Source: Nitrospirales bacterium (lineage in GTDB: Bacteria; Nitrospirota; Nitrospiria; Nitrospirales; UBA8639). Taken from it: a stretch of 64,000 bases of DNA. Shown here one piece after another: positions 22,782 through 34,000 of this stretch. The first letter of the stretch is position 1, and every line of letters begins with the position of its first letter. A program made the position numbers and the translations under genes. The notes below the pieces were generated by a model, which searched no databases, was not told the DNA's origin, and saw only the letters and a list, made by a program, of their open reading frames with translations. The stretch lies in the NCBI GenBank assembly GCA_029261275.1, contig JAJDBR010000008.1, forward strand, positions 1 to 64,000. The letters run 5' to 3'.

Positions 22782-24236
22782 TCACTGCATTGATCGGTTG
22801 TGATTACGAGTCTCCGCTAAGGTGTCTATAAGCTCTTGGAGTACTGTTGACGCGATCAGCTTCATTGATCCTAGATAGAATATCGCACCACCCATCAGAC
22901 ATCCGGCGAAGGTAACCCAATCCGGCAAGCCTTTCTGCAGCAACATAAACCTCACCAACCAGACGAAGGAACCCATCATCGCTGAAGCAACGGCCATCGG
23001 CACCAAGTTACTATAATAATCCCTTAAGCGGAGACCGATGATGCGTAATCCGACAAACTGGTTGGGAATTGCGCTCAGGACATTGGCAATAGCATAGGCA
23101 ATGGCAACACCTTCAATCCCCCAACGCACACCAATGAAGATGGCCGGCACGATTAAAGATACTGCTAGTATTTGCATATATAGCAAAATATCAGTGCGGC
23201 CTTGCGAGAGGTAGATGCTTCCAAAAAACCCTAGAGCCTGTAGGGCACCTACCGAGGCAAGAACCTGAAAGGGGAAGATGGCTGAGGTCCATTGTGGACC
23301 GTATAGCAAGATAATGAATTCCGGTGCGGTGACAATAGCTCCAACCGCCAAAGGGAAGACAATGAAGGCAATAAACCGTGTAGATAGAAGAAGGATCTTC
23401 CGGATTTTTTTGTGATCGTTCTGGAACTGCGAAAATGCAGGGAAAAATACGCGCCCAATTAAGGTCGTGACATGGAGTGCCGGCAATCGCATGAGCTGAT
23501 AGGCGCGGTCATAATATCCTAATGACGAGCTACCTAACATCGTACCGATGAGAATATTATCCATGTTTTGGTTTAGGTATTTGAAAAAACTCGATATTTG
23601 CAGATGTACACCGAATCCCAACATGTCATAAATGGAACGATAACGGAATAAAAGGCGAGGCCGCCAATCAGAAAGTACCCATAGGACGATGACCCTTGCG
23701 ACTTCTGTAATGATCCATTGCCAAACTAAACTCCAGACCCCAGCTCCCCGAAAAGCAAGAACGATAGCGATCACACCGCCGATAGCCGAACCGACAATAT
23801 CAGCGAGACTCAAAGCTTTAAAGTCCATTGCCTTTGTCAGGAGGGCAATGTGAACGGCGCCCAAAGAGGAAATGACAAAAACAATCGCCACCACACGGGC
23901 AATAGGAATCACCTGATCATTGTTGTAGAATTTGCCTATCCAGGGAGCGGTTCCATTCATGAGCAAAGCCAGGAAAATACCCATGGCAAGAGTCAGCCAG
24001 AATACGGAACTTTTGTGAGCTTCGGTGATGTTCTGTTTCTGAATCAACGCACTGGCAAACCCTTGCAACTGGAGCAATGCGACCACGCCTGAAAAGGTTG
24101 CAACCATGACCATGACGCCAAACTCGCTTGGAGCAATGAGACGCGCGAGAATCGCCCCAAATACAAATCGCTGAATCTGGATTATCCCTTGTGAAAGGGC
24201 TAACCACCTTAAACCTCTGACGATGAGGTGCTTCAA
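22782..24236 (-). CDS. Lipopolysaccharide/oligosaccharide flippase (Wzx-like)
   Basis: 484-aa polytopic protein; GLRWLALSQGIIQIQRFVFGAILARLIAPSEFGVMVMV typical of polysaccharide biosynthesis exporters. Confidence 0.9.
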   Translation of the reverse strand: MKHLIVRGLRWLALSQGIIQIQRFVFGAILARLIAPSEFGVMVMVATFSGVVALLQLQGFASALIQKQNITEAHKSSVFWLTLAMGIFLALLMNGTAPWIGKFYNNDQVIPIARVVAIVFVISSLGAVHIALLTKAMDFKALSLADIVGSAIGGVIAIVLAFRGAGVWSLVWQWIITEVARVIVLWVLSDWRPRLLFRYRSIYDMLGFGVHLQISSFFKYLNQNMDNILIGTMLGSSSLGYYDRAYQLMRLPALHVTTLIGRVFFPAFSQFQNDHKKIRKILLLSTRFIAFIVFPLAVGAIVTAPEFIILLYGPQWTSAIFPFQVLASVGALQALGFFGSIYLSQGRTDILLYMQILAVSLIVPAIFIGVRWGIEGVAIAYAIANVLSAIPNQFVGLRIIGLRLRDYYSNLVPMAVASAMMGSFVWLVRFMLLQKGLPDWVTFAGCLMGGAIFYLGSMKLIASTVLQELIDTLAETRNHNRSMQ

Positions 24237-24457
24237 GCAGGTTTGCCTTGCATAAATTGAACAAACGTGAAAGTCAGAATCATGAAATTTGTGAAGAGCT
24301 TGAAAGACAAAGAGAGAAAGAAACGTAAATTCAGGAAGTCAAAGCTAGAAAATTATTCCCGGGGACTATTTTAGATTGAGAGTTGGCACCGAGAACCCTG
24401 ATTTTCATTCAATCGAAACATGGCAATCTCCTCTAGTGCACGGCACTTTGAGAACGA

Positions 24458-25891
24458 TTATTTTCTTTGTAACAACACGGCAGTCTGTGGTGGAAGCCTA
24501 CCGTTTTCTGCACCGACAGACGCCTCGCTTCTCCACGTTGACTGATATTTCTGCATGATGGCCTTCTTCAAAACGATATCGCCGTCAGTAAAATTAATAA
24601 TCAAATATTGTCCAGACAAAAGTATCAGGATGTCGGCGGAACCGGTATTGATCTCAAACTCACGAAACATGGGGATTTCTTTAGTTAATCCACGATTGAT
24701 AACCAATGGGTCGTAGCCGAGAATTGCTGGTGTTGGGAGGGTTGTACGTCTTATGGATATGTACCGTTGTATCCATAACTCATTTAAAAGTTCCTCTCGC
24801 AGGAAAAAAGTAAAAAGAATTTCGCAGATGAGAATAGGATAGCCGGGGATAGATTGTGCAAAATAGTCTAAAAACTTCCGGTATTCTGGAGAGAAAACGT
24901 ATTGTAAGCCCGATAGAGCCATTTGGGTTGCTTTTTCCGCGAGATGTTTTCCATGCCCTGACCTTTCTAATTGGTTGGCTAATCTGGCCAAATCCCATGT
25001 GTTGACCAGATGATAGTTGAACCCCATTCCGGCGTATCCAATATCCCGCTCCAGATAACCGTCTTTGGACTGGAAACAGGGAAATCTCCCCTTCAGGAAA
25101 GGCCGCAGACGGTTAAAATAAACAGATCCAAACCCTCGGTTAATAAAGGGCCTGGATTGGGAATCATTTCCTTTTTGAAATAAGTGGTTTCTGGCAAGAC
25201 CGTCCAAAGACTGAAAAAGAGATGCTCCTAATCCGCCTTTAGGTTGTAGAACATACTCTAATGCCTTTAACCCAGCCTCTACATGCTGACTGAAATCTTG
25301 GGAATCACGAGTCGGTAGGTTTTCTACAGATCTCAAGACTTGCATAATAGTGATGAGGGTATACACATGAGTATTCAGAACTAGGGCATTTCCTTTTGAC
25401 GAGCCCCACGCGAAGTTATTGCATGGTTTCTGTGGATTGTCCGGTGCATGTTCGGAAGACTCAAATGAATCATGATAGAACCAAAGTCCGCCGTTCCCCA
25501 GCGGTTCGCTAAAGGACAAATGACGACGTACGGTAGATACGATGAAACCAACATCCTCAATGAGTCCATCCCGGTAACCCTCAACCAAGATAAGGATGCC
25601 ATCAGCAGTGGATCGAAGGCCGTTGCCTTCAGTTGAACCGGGCCATTGCCTATGTGCCCACAAGCCGCCACAGGCTTTAAGGCGATCCGTAACTCCTCTC
25701 ACAAGTCTTTTTCGTAGCGACCGATTGTCCGAACCCTCGACAATCTCTTGAGTTCTCAGTCCGAGGTATAAATTGTACACGTCGTTTTCTTTGGGAATCC
25801 CAACTTTGCGATTGATGGGTACTCCGTCCACAAAGAAGTGAGAAAAATCTTTTGGAATATCAGTTTCTACTCCAGAGATATTCATTTTCAT
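24458..25891 (-). CDS. Hypothetical protein, possible alpha/alpha-toroid carbohydrate-modifying enzyme
   Basis: Intact 477-aa ORF; no firm family assignment by eye. Confidence 0.5.
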   Translation of the reverse strand: MKMNISGVETDIPKDFSHFFVDGVPINRKVGIPKENDVYNLYLGLRTQEIVEGSDNRSLRKRLVRGVTDRLKACGGLWAHRQWPGSTEGNGLRSTADGILILVEGYRDGLIEDVGFIVSTVRRHLSFSEPLGNGGLWFYHDSFESSEHAPDNPQKPCNNFAWGSSKGNALVLNTHVYTLITIMQVLRSVENLPTRDSQDFSQHVEAGLKALEYVLQPKGGLGASLFQSLDGLARNHLFQKGNDSQSRPFINRGFGSVYFNRLRPFLKGRFPCFQSKDGYLERDIGYAGMGFNYHLVNTWDLARLANQLERSGHGKHLAEKATQMALSGLQYVFSPEYRKFLDYFAQSIPGYPILICEILFTFFLREELLNELWIQRYISIRRTTLPTPAILGYDPLVINRGLTKEIPMFREFEINTGSADILILLSGQYLIINFTDGDIVLKKAIMQKYQSTWRSEASVGAENGRLPPQTAVLLQRK

Positions 25892-26030
25892 TGTGCATGA
25901 CCGTCAAAACGGATTGTTAATTCTCGAAACAGCTAACAGTTCTCATCTCTAGAACCGTACCCCATAAACCACTCGAATCCGCCGGTTTTGTTCTCCACCA
26001 GGACAGCCCGGAGAGAGCTTCCAATTCAGT

Positions 26031-26864
26031 CTAACTCTTATTCGTTCTCCATTGGGTCGGAGCGCCAAATCGCTCACACAAAATATTGATGTCATTTCGG
26101 TGCATGTCTTCAAGAAACTCCCTGAAACTTTCTGGTAGCGGAAAATCTGGATTTTTGTTAGCGGCCTCTCCATAAGGAAAGGCATTCCAATCGACATCTC
26201 CTGAAACACCAATATGTGAGAAGATCTCCCGCAACAATGTTTTCGGACTTTTAACGATATCATCGAAATAACCAATGTATAATTGTTCACGAGGGAAAAT
26301 ACTCAACCAGTTGTCTAAGAGATTCACAACTTGCTTCGCATGATGTCCACGAATGTAATCACCCTCAGGGCCAACTTGACCTCTAAAAATAGCGTAGAAC
26401 TGAGCCTCATCAATATCATGAAGCTGTTTGTTGGGAATACGGGAGAGAATTCTTCGTGCCGTAGACCATTGTTGCTGAATGGGATTACGAACGAGAAGAA
26501 TCAATCTGACGTTCGGAATGATTTTTCGAATAAACTGGATACGTTCCGGAATTAAGCGGCTATAACCAGGCGTTATTTCTCCATGTATTCTGTCACTGCA
26601 AAGGTCGAATTGGCTTGAGTAAAATCGTAAGCTGCGATGAAATTGCCGGTCGAAATAGTGTAATTCTTTGGTACTCGGAAGATTTAAGTGAGGATGACAA
26701 CGAAGATTCTCATAGAGCCAAGTGGTTCCGGACTGGGGCAGACCTATGCCTAGGAAGTCTGGCAGGCATAGTCGTTTTACAGACCATGTGCCGTTCGTAT
26801 ATAAGGATTTTTCGCATCGACTATATGTGTTCCATAACCGTAGACCTAGCCTGCGAAACATCAT
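26031..26864 (-). CDS. Sulfotransferase
   Basis: FLGIGLPQSGTTWLYENLRCHPHL (5'-PSB loop), RLILLVRNPIQQQWS (3'-PB). Confidence 0.9.
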   Translation of the reverse strand: MMFRRLGLRLWNTYSRCEKSLYTNGTWSVKRLCLPDFLGIGLPQSGTTWLYENLRCHPHLNLPSTKELHYFDRQFHRSLRFYSSQFDLCSDRIHGEITPGYSRLIPERIQFIRKIIPNVRLILLVRNPIQQQWSTARRILSRIPNKQLHDIDEAQFYAIFRGQVGPEGDYIRGHHAKQVVNLLDNWLSIFPREQLYIGYFDDIVKSPKTLLREIFSHIGVSGDVDWNAFPYGEAANKNPDFPLPESFREFLEDMHRNDINILCERFGAPTQWRTNKS

Positions 26865-26897
26865 TATTCCCCAATTGGCTCTTGGAACTATCTTATT

Positions 26898-27698
26898 TTA
26901 GGTAATGGCACTTTCTTGAGACGGCAAGTACCCGAACTTCTTCATCTTACTCCCACAAATTCTCTCGATACGCATTAAGTTCTCTGTACCGTAAAATTCT
27001 TCCCAGGGAAGGTCACGATCTTTACCAAGAGGATGGTACAAAATATCTAACTTGTCAGTGATGTCGTTCTTTGGAGACAAGCCTAACTGTTTTGCCAATC
27101 CCCTAATTGCCTTAATCTTGTCTTCCATGAAATCCTCATAACGGATCATGGCTATATCGTCGGGATTCTCTACAACCACATTCGTGATCCGGTTCCATTG
27201 GCTAGCAAGGATATCAATGTAGTGGGTATCGTTGAACGGTAATATTGCCGGGTTGAAAATCTCTTTCCAACCGTTCGGCAATGGCCAATCTCCTGCTTCA
27301 AAGTGCTGGAGATTACCGGGCACACCCATCCGATTAAGAATGCTTCTTATATTGTCCCGCGGGTCGCGATTGATAAAAACGTACTTGGCGGCTGGAAAGA
27401 CTGCCTTAAGCTGATCATAAATCATGGATAGCCTAGGTTCTTTGATCAGATCTCTTGAAAACGGTTTGGGATGACTTTTGACAAAGGAAGAGAAATCAAT
27501 GATTCCTTGCATGCAATGCGCTGCGTTCGGATACCATAATTCCGAAATATCCAAAGTTTTGGATAATCCACACAATTCAGCTAAAAGATGTGTGATAGCG
27601 TTACTTCCTGATTTAGGATGGCACAAGATGATGACTGCGTGTGGATTGGGTTTGATCGTAAGTCGATCAAAATACAATTTCAATCTGGAAATGATCAC
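26898..27698 (-). CDS. Sulfotransferase domain protein
   Basis: VIILCHPKSGSNAITHLLAEL; YVFINRDPRDNIRSILN. Confidence 0.85.
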   Translation of the reverse strand: MIISRLKLYFDRLTIKPNPHAVIILCHPKSGSNAITHLLAELCGLSKTLDISELWYPNAAHCMQGIIDFSSFVKSHPKPFSRDLIKEPRLSMIYDQLKAVFPAAKYVFINRDPRDNIRSILNRMGVPGNLQHFEAGDWPLPNGWKEIFNPAILPFNDTHYIDILASQWNRITNVVVENPDDIAMIRYEDFMEDKIKAIRGLAKQLGLSPKNDITDKLDILYHPLGKDRDLPWEEFYGTENLMRIERICGSKMKKFGYLPSQESAIT

Positions 27699-27729
27699 CG
27701 TCTTTATTCGTTTCAGTTTTTCACTAAGC

Positions 27730-28734
27730 TCATTCGGATAGGGTCTTTCTACTTAGTTTGGATATCGTCCGTGAAATCCTAGTCAGTACACCCCCTGAAT
27801 GTTTTGTTATCCTGGTCAATGGCAATGTTTGGGTTCCAAAACCTGCTTTGTGCTTAACAACTCCGTTGCCCCCGCTACCGCTGGGGTTGAAATCAAACCA
27901 TCGATATTTGCCCTTACAGACGTCTTTGGTAATTTCATTCATTAAGAAGTGCCAAGGATGAAAGCTGAAAAATTCCTTTAGTGTTGCGCCGTGCCAGCCT
28001 ACAACATGCTTGTTATGAAAGAACACAAGCGCTCCGGAGACTATCTTACCATCCACGAGAGCAAGATAGAGCTTTATGTCCTCCGATTGGGTACGGAACA
28101 TGTTTTCAAATAGTCTGAGTGGATAGATATAATTGGCATTATCACCCCATCGTTTGGTTGAATCCTGGTATACACGGTAATACTCTTGCCAGTCCTCGAT
28201 GCATGTTGCGATCTTAAAGGTTACCCCTTTGCGCTGTGCTTGCTTAATATCCTTCCGATGGCTTCGCGATATTTTCCTCCAAATGGCGTCATAGCCTACC
28301 GATGTATCCATGCATTGCGTGAAGTCGTTTTTGATTTCCCCGACATCGGAAAGATCAACGCCAAGCAATGATTGGTCGTAAGGATTGGAAGACCAGATGA
28401 AGTTCTTTATGTTTTCATTGGTCCATTTTATGATATCTAGGTGTTGTTCAGTCACGAGTTGCTTGGCACATATCCAACCCCCGTATACATAGGCGGCGTT
28501 GCTTATGAAAGTGGGTGGTTGCAACAAACCCGTTGCTGCCATTTGAATCATTGGGAATACAACACACGTATTCTTTTCAAGAATAAATGTTTTGGTAGCA
28601 ACCTTAACGTGCGGGAAAGTATCCGAAAATATTTTCGACCACATGGGGGAATGAAAAAAAGTGGCATAATCACACTGGTCGGCCACCCTTTGCCATTCTT
28701 CATAATCGATTTCTTCTCGAACCTCAATTATCAT
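27730..28734 (-). CDS. FemAB-like GNAT acyl/aminoacyltransferase
   Basis: FHSPMWSKIF; SHRKDIKQAQRKGVTFK; WFDFNPSGSGGNGVVKHKAGFG. Confidence 0.8.
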   Translation of the reverse strand: MIIEVREEIDYEEWQRVADQCDYATFFHSPMWSKIFSDTFPHVKVATKTFILEKNTCVVFPMIQMAATGLLQPPTFISNAAYVYGGWICAKQLVTEQHLDIIKWTNENIKNFIWSSNPYDQSLLGVDLSDVGEIKNDFTQCMDTSVGYDAIWRKISRSHRKDIKQAQRKGVTFKIATCIEDWQEYYRVYQDSTKRWGDNANYIYPLRLFENMFRTQSEDIKLYLALVDGKIVSGALVFFHNKHVVGWHGATLKEFFSFHPWHFLMNEITKDVCKGKYRWFDFNPSGSGGNGVVKHKAGFGTQTLPLTRITKHSGGVLTRISRTISKLSRKTLSE

Positions 28735-28789
28735 ATAACTAAACCACAGTGCTCTTAAGATGGGCCTCTATAGAATCAAAGAGGAAATG

Positions 28790-28925
28790 TTGAAAAAATC
28801 CACCAGCGGCGTTCTCGCCATTTTTCCGTGCTCACGTACTGGAAGTACGCTCCGCGCGTCAAAAAGGCTGTGGCCTTGCTGGATGACTTTTTTGACCATT
28901 TCCGTCAGCTACTGATACGAGAAAT
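28790..28925. repeat. Long imperfect palindromic (REP-like) intergenic element
   Basis: Centre CGTACT-GGA-AGTACG (28835-28849); outer arms TTGAAAAAATCCACCAGCGGCG ... TTGCTGGATGACTTTTTTGAC pair imperfectly. Confidence 0.65.
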
Positions 28926-29280
28926 TTCCTAGAGCATAGAAGGGCTGTTTTCGAGAAATATTCAACGGGCCCAAAGACTATCTGACATTGACCATCCTAA
29001 TGACCGACACCCATAACCGGTTCCTAAGCATTCCGACTTGCATTTCACGAAATTTCTGCTCAAAGGCTTTGGTGAAACGAGGGACATCCAGTGGTGGCCC
29101 CAGTTTACTCCATCCATGAATATGACGAGGCGGGAGACGACCATTGCCGCTCCTAGCAGCATGGTCAAAGTGATGAATCCAACAACCGTGTTTAAGCATA
29201 TCCCCGCAGTTATGCGACAATACATCTGATTTTTTTAACCATCGAGCGCGCTTTCATTTCATTAGAGAATATCTGTTTCT

Positions 29281-30411
29281 TCAAGTAAGATACTTCGACT
29301 TAAAACGTTCCCATTTACTTCCAGAGGACTTCCCGCAGATCAACGCGCAGGTATGGTTTTTACCCTTTGCAAATGTTTCCTTTTTCCAGGATTCCGGAAT
29401 ATGACCTTGAAAGAAGGGGCCTTCGATAATCTTTTTAAGGTCGTGTTTTTTAGCATTGACCACATCCCATCCGCCCATTTCTTCTAAAATGGGTAGTATC
29501 TGCCGTTGCTTTTCCACCAGATTGTCATTATAAAAATGCGTCGCTAAATAACAGCACGGAACCACATAGCCAGTGGCCGTTATGTAAATCGATTTATCAA
29601 TTTGAGCCGCACAGCTAATTTTTTTTACGGTATCCAAGTAATCCCGAAACGAGGGGTAATGACTTTTAATGTATTCTATGTTTGTATTATTCTGGCCACG
29701 GAACTGCCCCAAGTTCTCGTTACGAAAATCAGGGTTTTCCGGCATTCCTAACCAATCAACAATTTCTCCATTGTTATTCTTGATTGGTGTCCGTTCCCGA
29801 TATTCCATGGTGTTCACATCGATAAATCTACGTGTCTTCTTAACGTTGAATTGCGAAAAACCAAGTTCTTTTGATAGGGCGCGTGCTTCTTCGACCTGGT
29901 GCTCATTGTGACGAAAAACGAGATAGTCCCATTGCGCACATCCGCCTGCGTTTATAAACGCTTGAACGTTTCGCATGATTACGGGCCATTCGGTATTTCG
30001 CCGATAGATATGATTGGTATCTCCCAAGCCATCAATAGCGAATGTCACTGATCCATTTTTATTGGTAAATACCTGAGCCAATTTTTCCCACCAATCTTCA
30101 GTACGAGCACTGCCATTGGTAAACATACTTAGAGTGATCTTGTCGTTGGAGTCTCTGAAATAGCGGAAAATTTCCAATGTCTCTTTTGCCATGATCGGGT
30201 CACCATAATTTCCGCACGCAATCATCGTATTCAATTGGGAAATAAATCGAGAAGAAAAAATTCCTTGAACTTCTGCTAAAGACATGGATACCAAAGGCAA
30301 GCGTGGGTTAGTTGTTCCGCCAGAGTCATTCCGTCCGCATTGGGGACAAGCCGCATTGCATTTATCGGTAATGGCCAACTGAACGGTTCTAATTTGGTCG
30401 TAGGAATACAT
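29281..30411 (-). CDS. Radical SAM protein with C-terminal Cys (SPASM-like) region
   Basis: AITDKCNAACPQCGR (CxxxCxxC); VPCCYLATHF. Confidence 0.88.
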   Translation of the reverse strand: MYSYDQIRTVQLAITDKCNAACPQCGRNDSGGTTNPRLPLVSMSLAEVQGIFSSRFISQLNTMIACGNYGDPIMAKETLEIFRYFRDSNDKITLSMFTNGSARTEDWWEKLAQVFTNKNGSVTFAIDGLGDTNHIYRRNTEWPVIMRNVQAFINAGGCAQWDYLVFRHNEHQVEEARALSKELGFSQFNVKKTRRFIDVNTMEYRERTPIKNNNGEIVDWLGMPENPDFRNENLGQFRGQNNTNIEYIKSHYPSFRDYLDTVKKISCAAQIDKSIYITATGYVVPCCYLATHFYNDNLVEKQRQILPILEEMGGWDVVNAKKHDLKKIIEGPFFQGHIPESWKKETFAKGKNHTCALICGKSSGSKWERFKSKYLT

Positions 30412-31052
30412 CTTTTGGGTCTAATTATAGTGAATTTGGCAAAGGAATAATCCCACGATCGGGCTTATACATTTACTCGGTTCAACATGAGATTAGCGCT
30501 AAATTCAATGCTAACACAGATTGGTTTTTATTACGTTGTACGAATCTAGTTGGAGCTCTCCGTTATTGATGGCTCCACTGGCTTATGTGGAATTGTCGAT
30601 GGAGTGTATGGAGACTCAGAAGCCGCGCTCTGAACTCTGCGCCGTCGTCCGGTGGCTATTGGACAAATAACCAACTCGTTAACCATACTGAGAACGCGAT
30701 TTAGTTTTTGTTGATCTGATGTCACTATACGGACAACCCTCTATATTCTGTCTCAAATACTCGACCAAGACCAATGCCCTTTGATGGATGACTTGCGCTA
30801 CATGGTTAGAATTGATCCACGCCGAGTAACCCACGAAGGACCTCGAAAGTGCGATAGGGAAGCCCCACGCACGACTCCACCAGTGTATCGAATGCTGGAA
30901 CGCAAGGGGAGCAGGGCAGGAGAGGGGAGCGCGGCCAGAACAATGGATGAATTGTGTACGCCGCGAGCGACTCGTCCTGAACGTCAATGGGCGCAGGTTC
31001 CGGTCGGAGGCAGTCTGCCATCTCATACCATCGAAGGGGCAAATGCCGTCTC

Positions 31053-34000
31053 ATGACTGACAAGCGATTGATCCTCATCAGTGCTCTCATAATCTTGTTG
31101 GTTGCAGTTTTTTGGGGCAGCTCACGCTATCCGGCTTTGAACGATAAAGCGATGATGGCGGGAGATACCTCACTCGCAGCCCTAGGATTTGATGCGTTGG
31201 TGACCGTCGATGACGATGAGGGTCTCGGTAAACGAATTCTCTACAATACGATAAACTGGATTTATACGAATCGGCAGGGAATGGCGTTTGGGCTGTTACT
31301 GGCCGCACTGCTGATGAGTTTGTTGCCTCTGCTGCGCAACCGGATCTCTCAAAACGGACTTGTTAATGCCACTCTCGGGGTAATAATTGGAGCACCTCTC
31401 GGTGTTTGCGTCAATTGCGCAGCCCCCATTGCCAAAGGGCTTTATTCGGCTGGGGCGCGTGTGGAAACTGCCCTTGCCACGATGATCAGTTCCCCAACGC
31501 TGAATGTCATGGTTTTGACGATGACCTTCTCCCTCTTTCCCTTGTACATGGCGACAATTAAAGTTGGCCTGACCCTTGCCTTTATCCTGCTGGTTATCCC
31601 CCTGCTCCCCAGACTCATGCCGGTAATGCCAGCGACGCCGCAAACCGAGTGTCGACTCGACAATTCGGCTAACACAGTGCCCCCGGCTTTTCTGGGAGTG
31701 GACGTATACAGCTCTGAGGGTGTCACCACCTGGTCGTGTGCAATCGTAGAAGTAGGCCAACAATTCGGCCGCAGTCTCTGGTTCATCCTGACCACCACGG
31801 TGCCGCTGATGGTGCTGGCTGGATTTCTTGGGTCCGCCCTGATCACTGTTTTACCGTTCGAGTCGTTCGCAGATAAAATCCCGAATTCTGGGCTGTTTCT
31901 GACAATCTTGTTTATCCTTCTGGTTGCCTTGATTGGCCTTTTTCTTCCAGTCCCAATGGCATTCGATGTCATAGTCGTCGCGGTCTTGTTCGAAGCCGGT
32001 CTCCCGACGCTGTACGCGATGGTCCTGTTGTTCACACTCGGGATATTCAGCATCTATTCCTTCTCCATCACCTGGCAGACCATTTCCAAACGAATTGCGG
32101 TGGTGATGTTTCTTATCTTGGCTGGATTAGGGATTGTCGCCGGCGGACTGGGGCATCAGATTGATCGATGGCAGGCAGCAAACCAAGTGCGACTTTTCGA
32201 TAACTGGCTGGATACGCGCATCACTAAGGCCGCAGCCTTGCCCGTCCACAATCCACCACTGGTGTCACCGGGAACGCCGGGGCGCAAGCTCGTGAGTCGA
32301 TTGGAGCCGGGTGCAATCTCACGCTCCACGCTCCTTGGAGAAAGCGGGGACAAAATCCTCGTGGAACGAATGTCCTTCAAGAGGCCAACGCACCGCCCAG
32401 GAACGGTTTTTACCCGCCTGGACGGGGCTGATATAGGTTTTGACGAGGCCAACACGTTTTTCATTACCGACCTCCTTGACTCCTCGTTTCAATTCCGGGG
32501 CATCGCTGCCGGGGACATCCACAACGACGGTTGGCCAGATATTGTTCTGACCACGAAATCGGGCCCTGCCCTGTATGCGAACCACCAGGGTACCCACTAC
32601 GTTCGCCAGCAGATTCCTATCTCGGAGCTGAACGGACTGCATGTGGTGAATGTCGCGTTGGTTGACCTCAACAACGATGGCTGGCTGGACATTTTTTTCT
32701 CAACCAATCAATCGGGGAATTTCGTGATATACAATCGTGACGGAGATTTTCCCGCGGACAATCTACGCCGAGTTTCCAATCGCGATGGAGCCTTCATGGC
32801 TGGCGCCATGACATTCGGGGATGTGGACCGGGATGGTGATCTGGACATTGCTCTTGGTAACTGGTCCATTGGTATGCTAACTCGCAATCAGTCCTTCGAT
32901 TCCTCACGCAACGTTCTTCTGGAAAATGATCGTGGAGACTTTCGGCTGAGGCCTCTGCCCGGCATCGCGGGCGAAACGTTGAGTGCTCTCTTCTCGGACT
33001 TCAACAACGACGGCTATCTGGACTTGCTGATCGGTAATGACTTTACGCCATCCGATACCTACTATCTGGGTGACGGAAAGGGCGGATTGAAACGGCTGGG
33101 CGAGGGCGACGGAGTCATTGATCACTCGACCTTCTATACAATGAGCCTCGTCACCGCAGACATTAACAATGATCTGGTGCCGGAGATCTACGCAGGCCAG
33201 GTGAGTGCCGGGGTAGACAACTACTCACCGGAGGAAATCTGTGCGGAGCTAGACGATACAGCGCGACGGAAGGAATGTGAGCGGAGGAGGGGAATACTGG
33301 ATCTCGTCAAGAGTATTTTTCGTGACAAGGATGCCTCACGATGTCTAGCGCTGCAGCGAGAGCATGACCGCGACGGTTGCTTGGCCTGGTACTATCTTTT
33401 CTCCGCCATACGTTGGGGAAATGATCCCACCCACTGTGGCCGATTTCCCGCAACCTGGGAGCGTTATGCCACACTCTGCCATCACTACTTCGAAACACGT
33501 GGAGACGCAACGGATCCGGAACAGGGGTCAGGCGAGATCGTCTCGTTTAAGAACTATAATGTCCTGCTACAATCAGATAGAGATGGTCGGTTCGTCGACC
33601 GTGCGAAAACTCTCAATCTGGATCGGGGAGGTTGGACATGGAACGCGAAATTCGCCGACGTTGACAACGACGAATGGCAGGACTTGCACATCGCCAACGG
33701 CATGCCTTTGTTCAGACGGAAACGGGGCGGAACGGGGCCGAACTACTTCTATCACAATGACCAGGGGCAGACGTTTACAGACAAATCGGCCATCTTCGGA
33801 CTCGACTCCTTACTGGATACTTTGTCTTTCACGTACATCGACTTCGATAACGATGGTGATCTCGATATTATCTCCGTGCCCGCGTTTGGTCCAGTCTGGG
33901 TATTTGTGAACAACGCAACTAACGGAAATGCGATCATGATTGAACTGCGCGACGAGCTCGGAAATCGATTCGGCATTGGCAGCAAAATCATCATTCGTTA

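Noticed and set aside
28962-29225. Overlapping minus-strand ORFs next to the palindromic element
   Set aside because: Two frames share fragments suggesting a decayed gene, but I could not identify the family.
30430-31050. ORFs 30679-31026 (-), 30781-31056 (+), 30806-31090 (-)
   Set aside because: Mutually overlapping, no recognisable family; likely non-coding or degenerate sequence.
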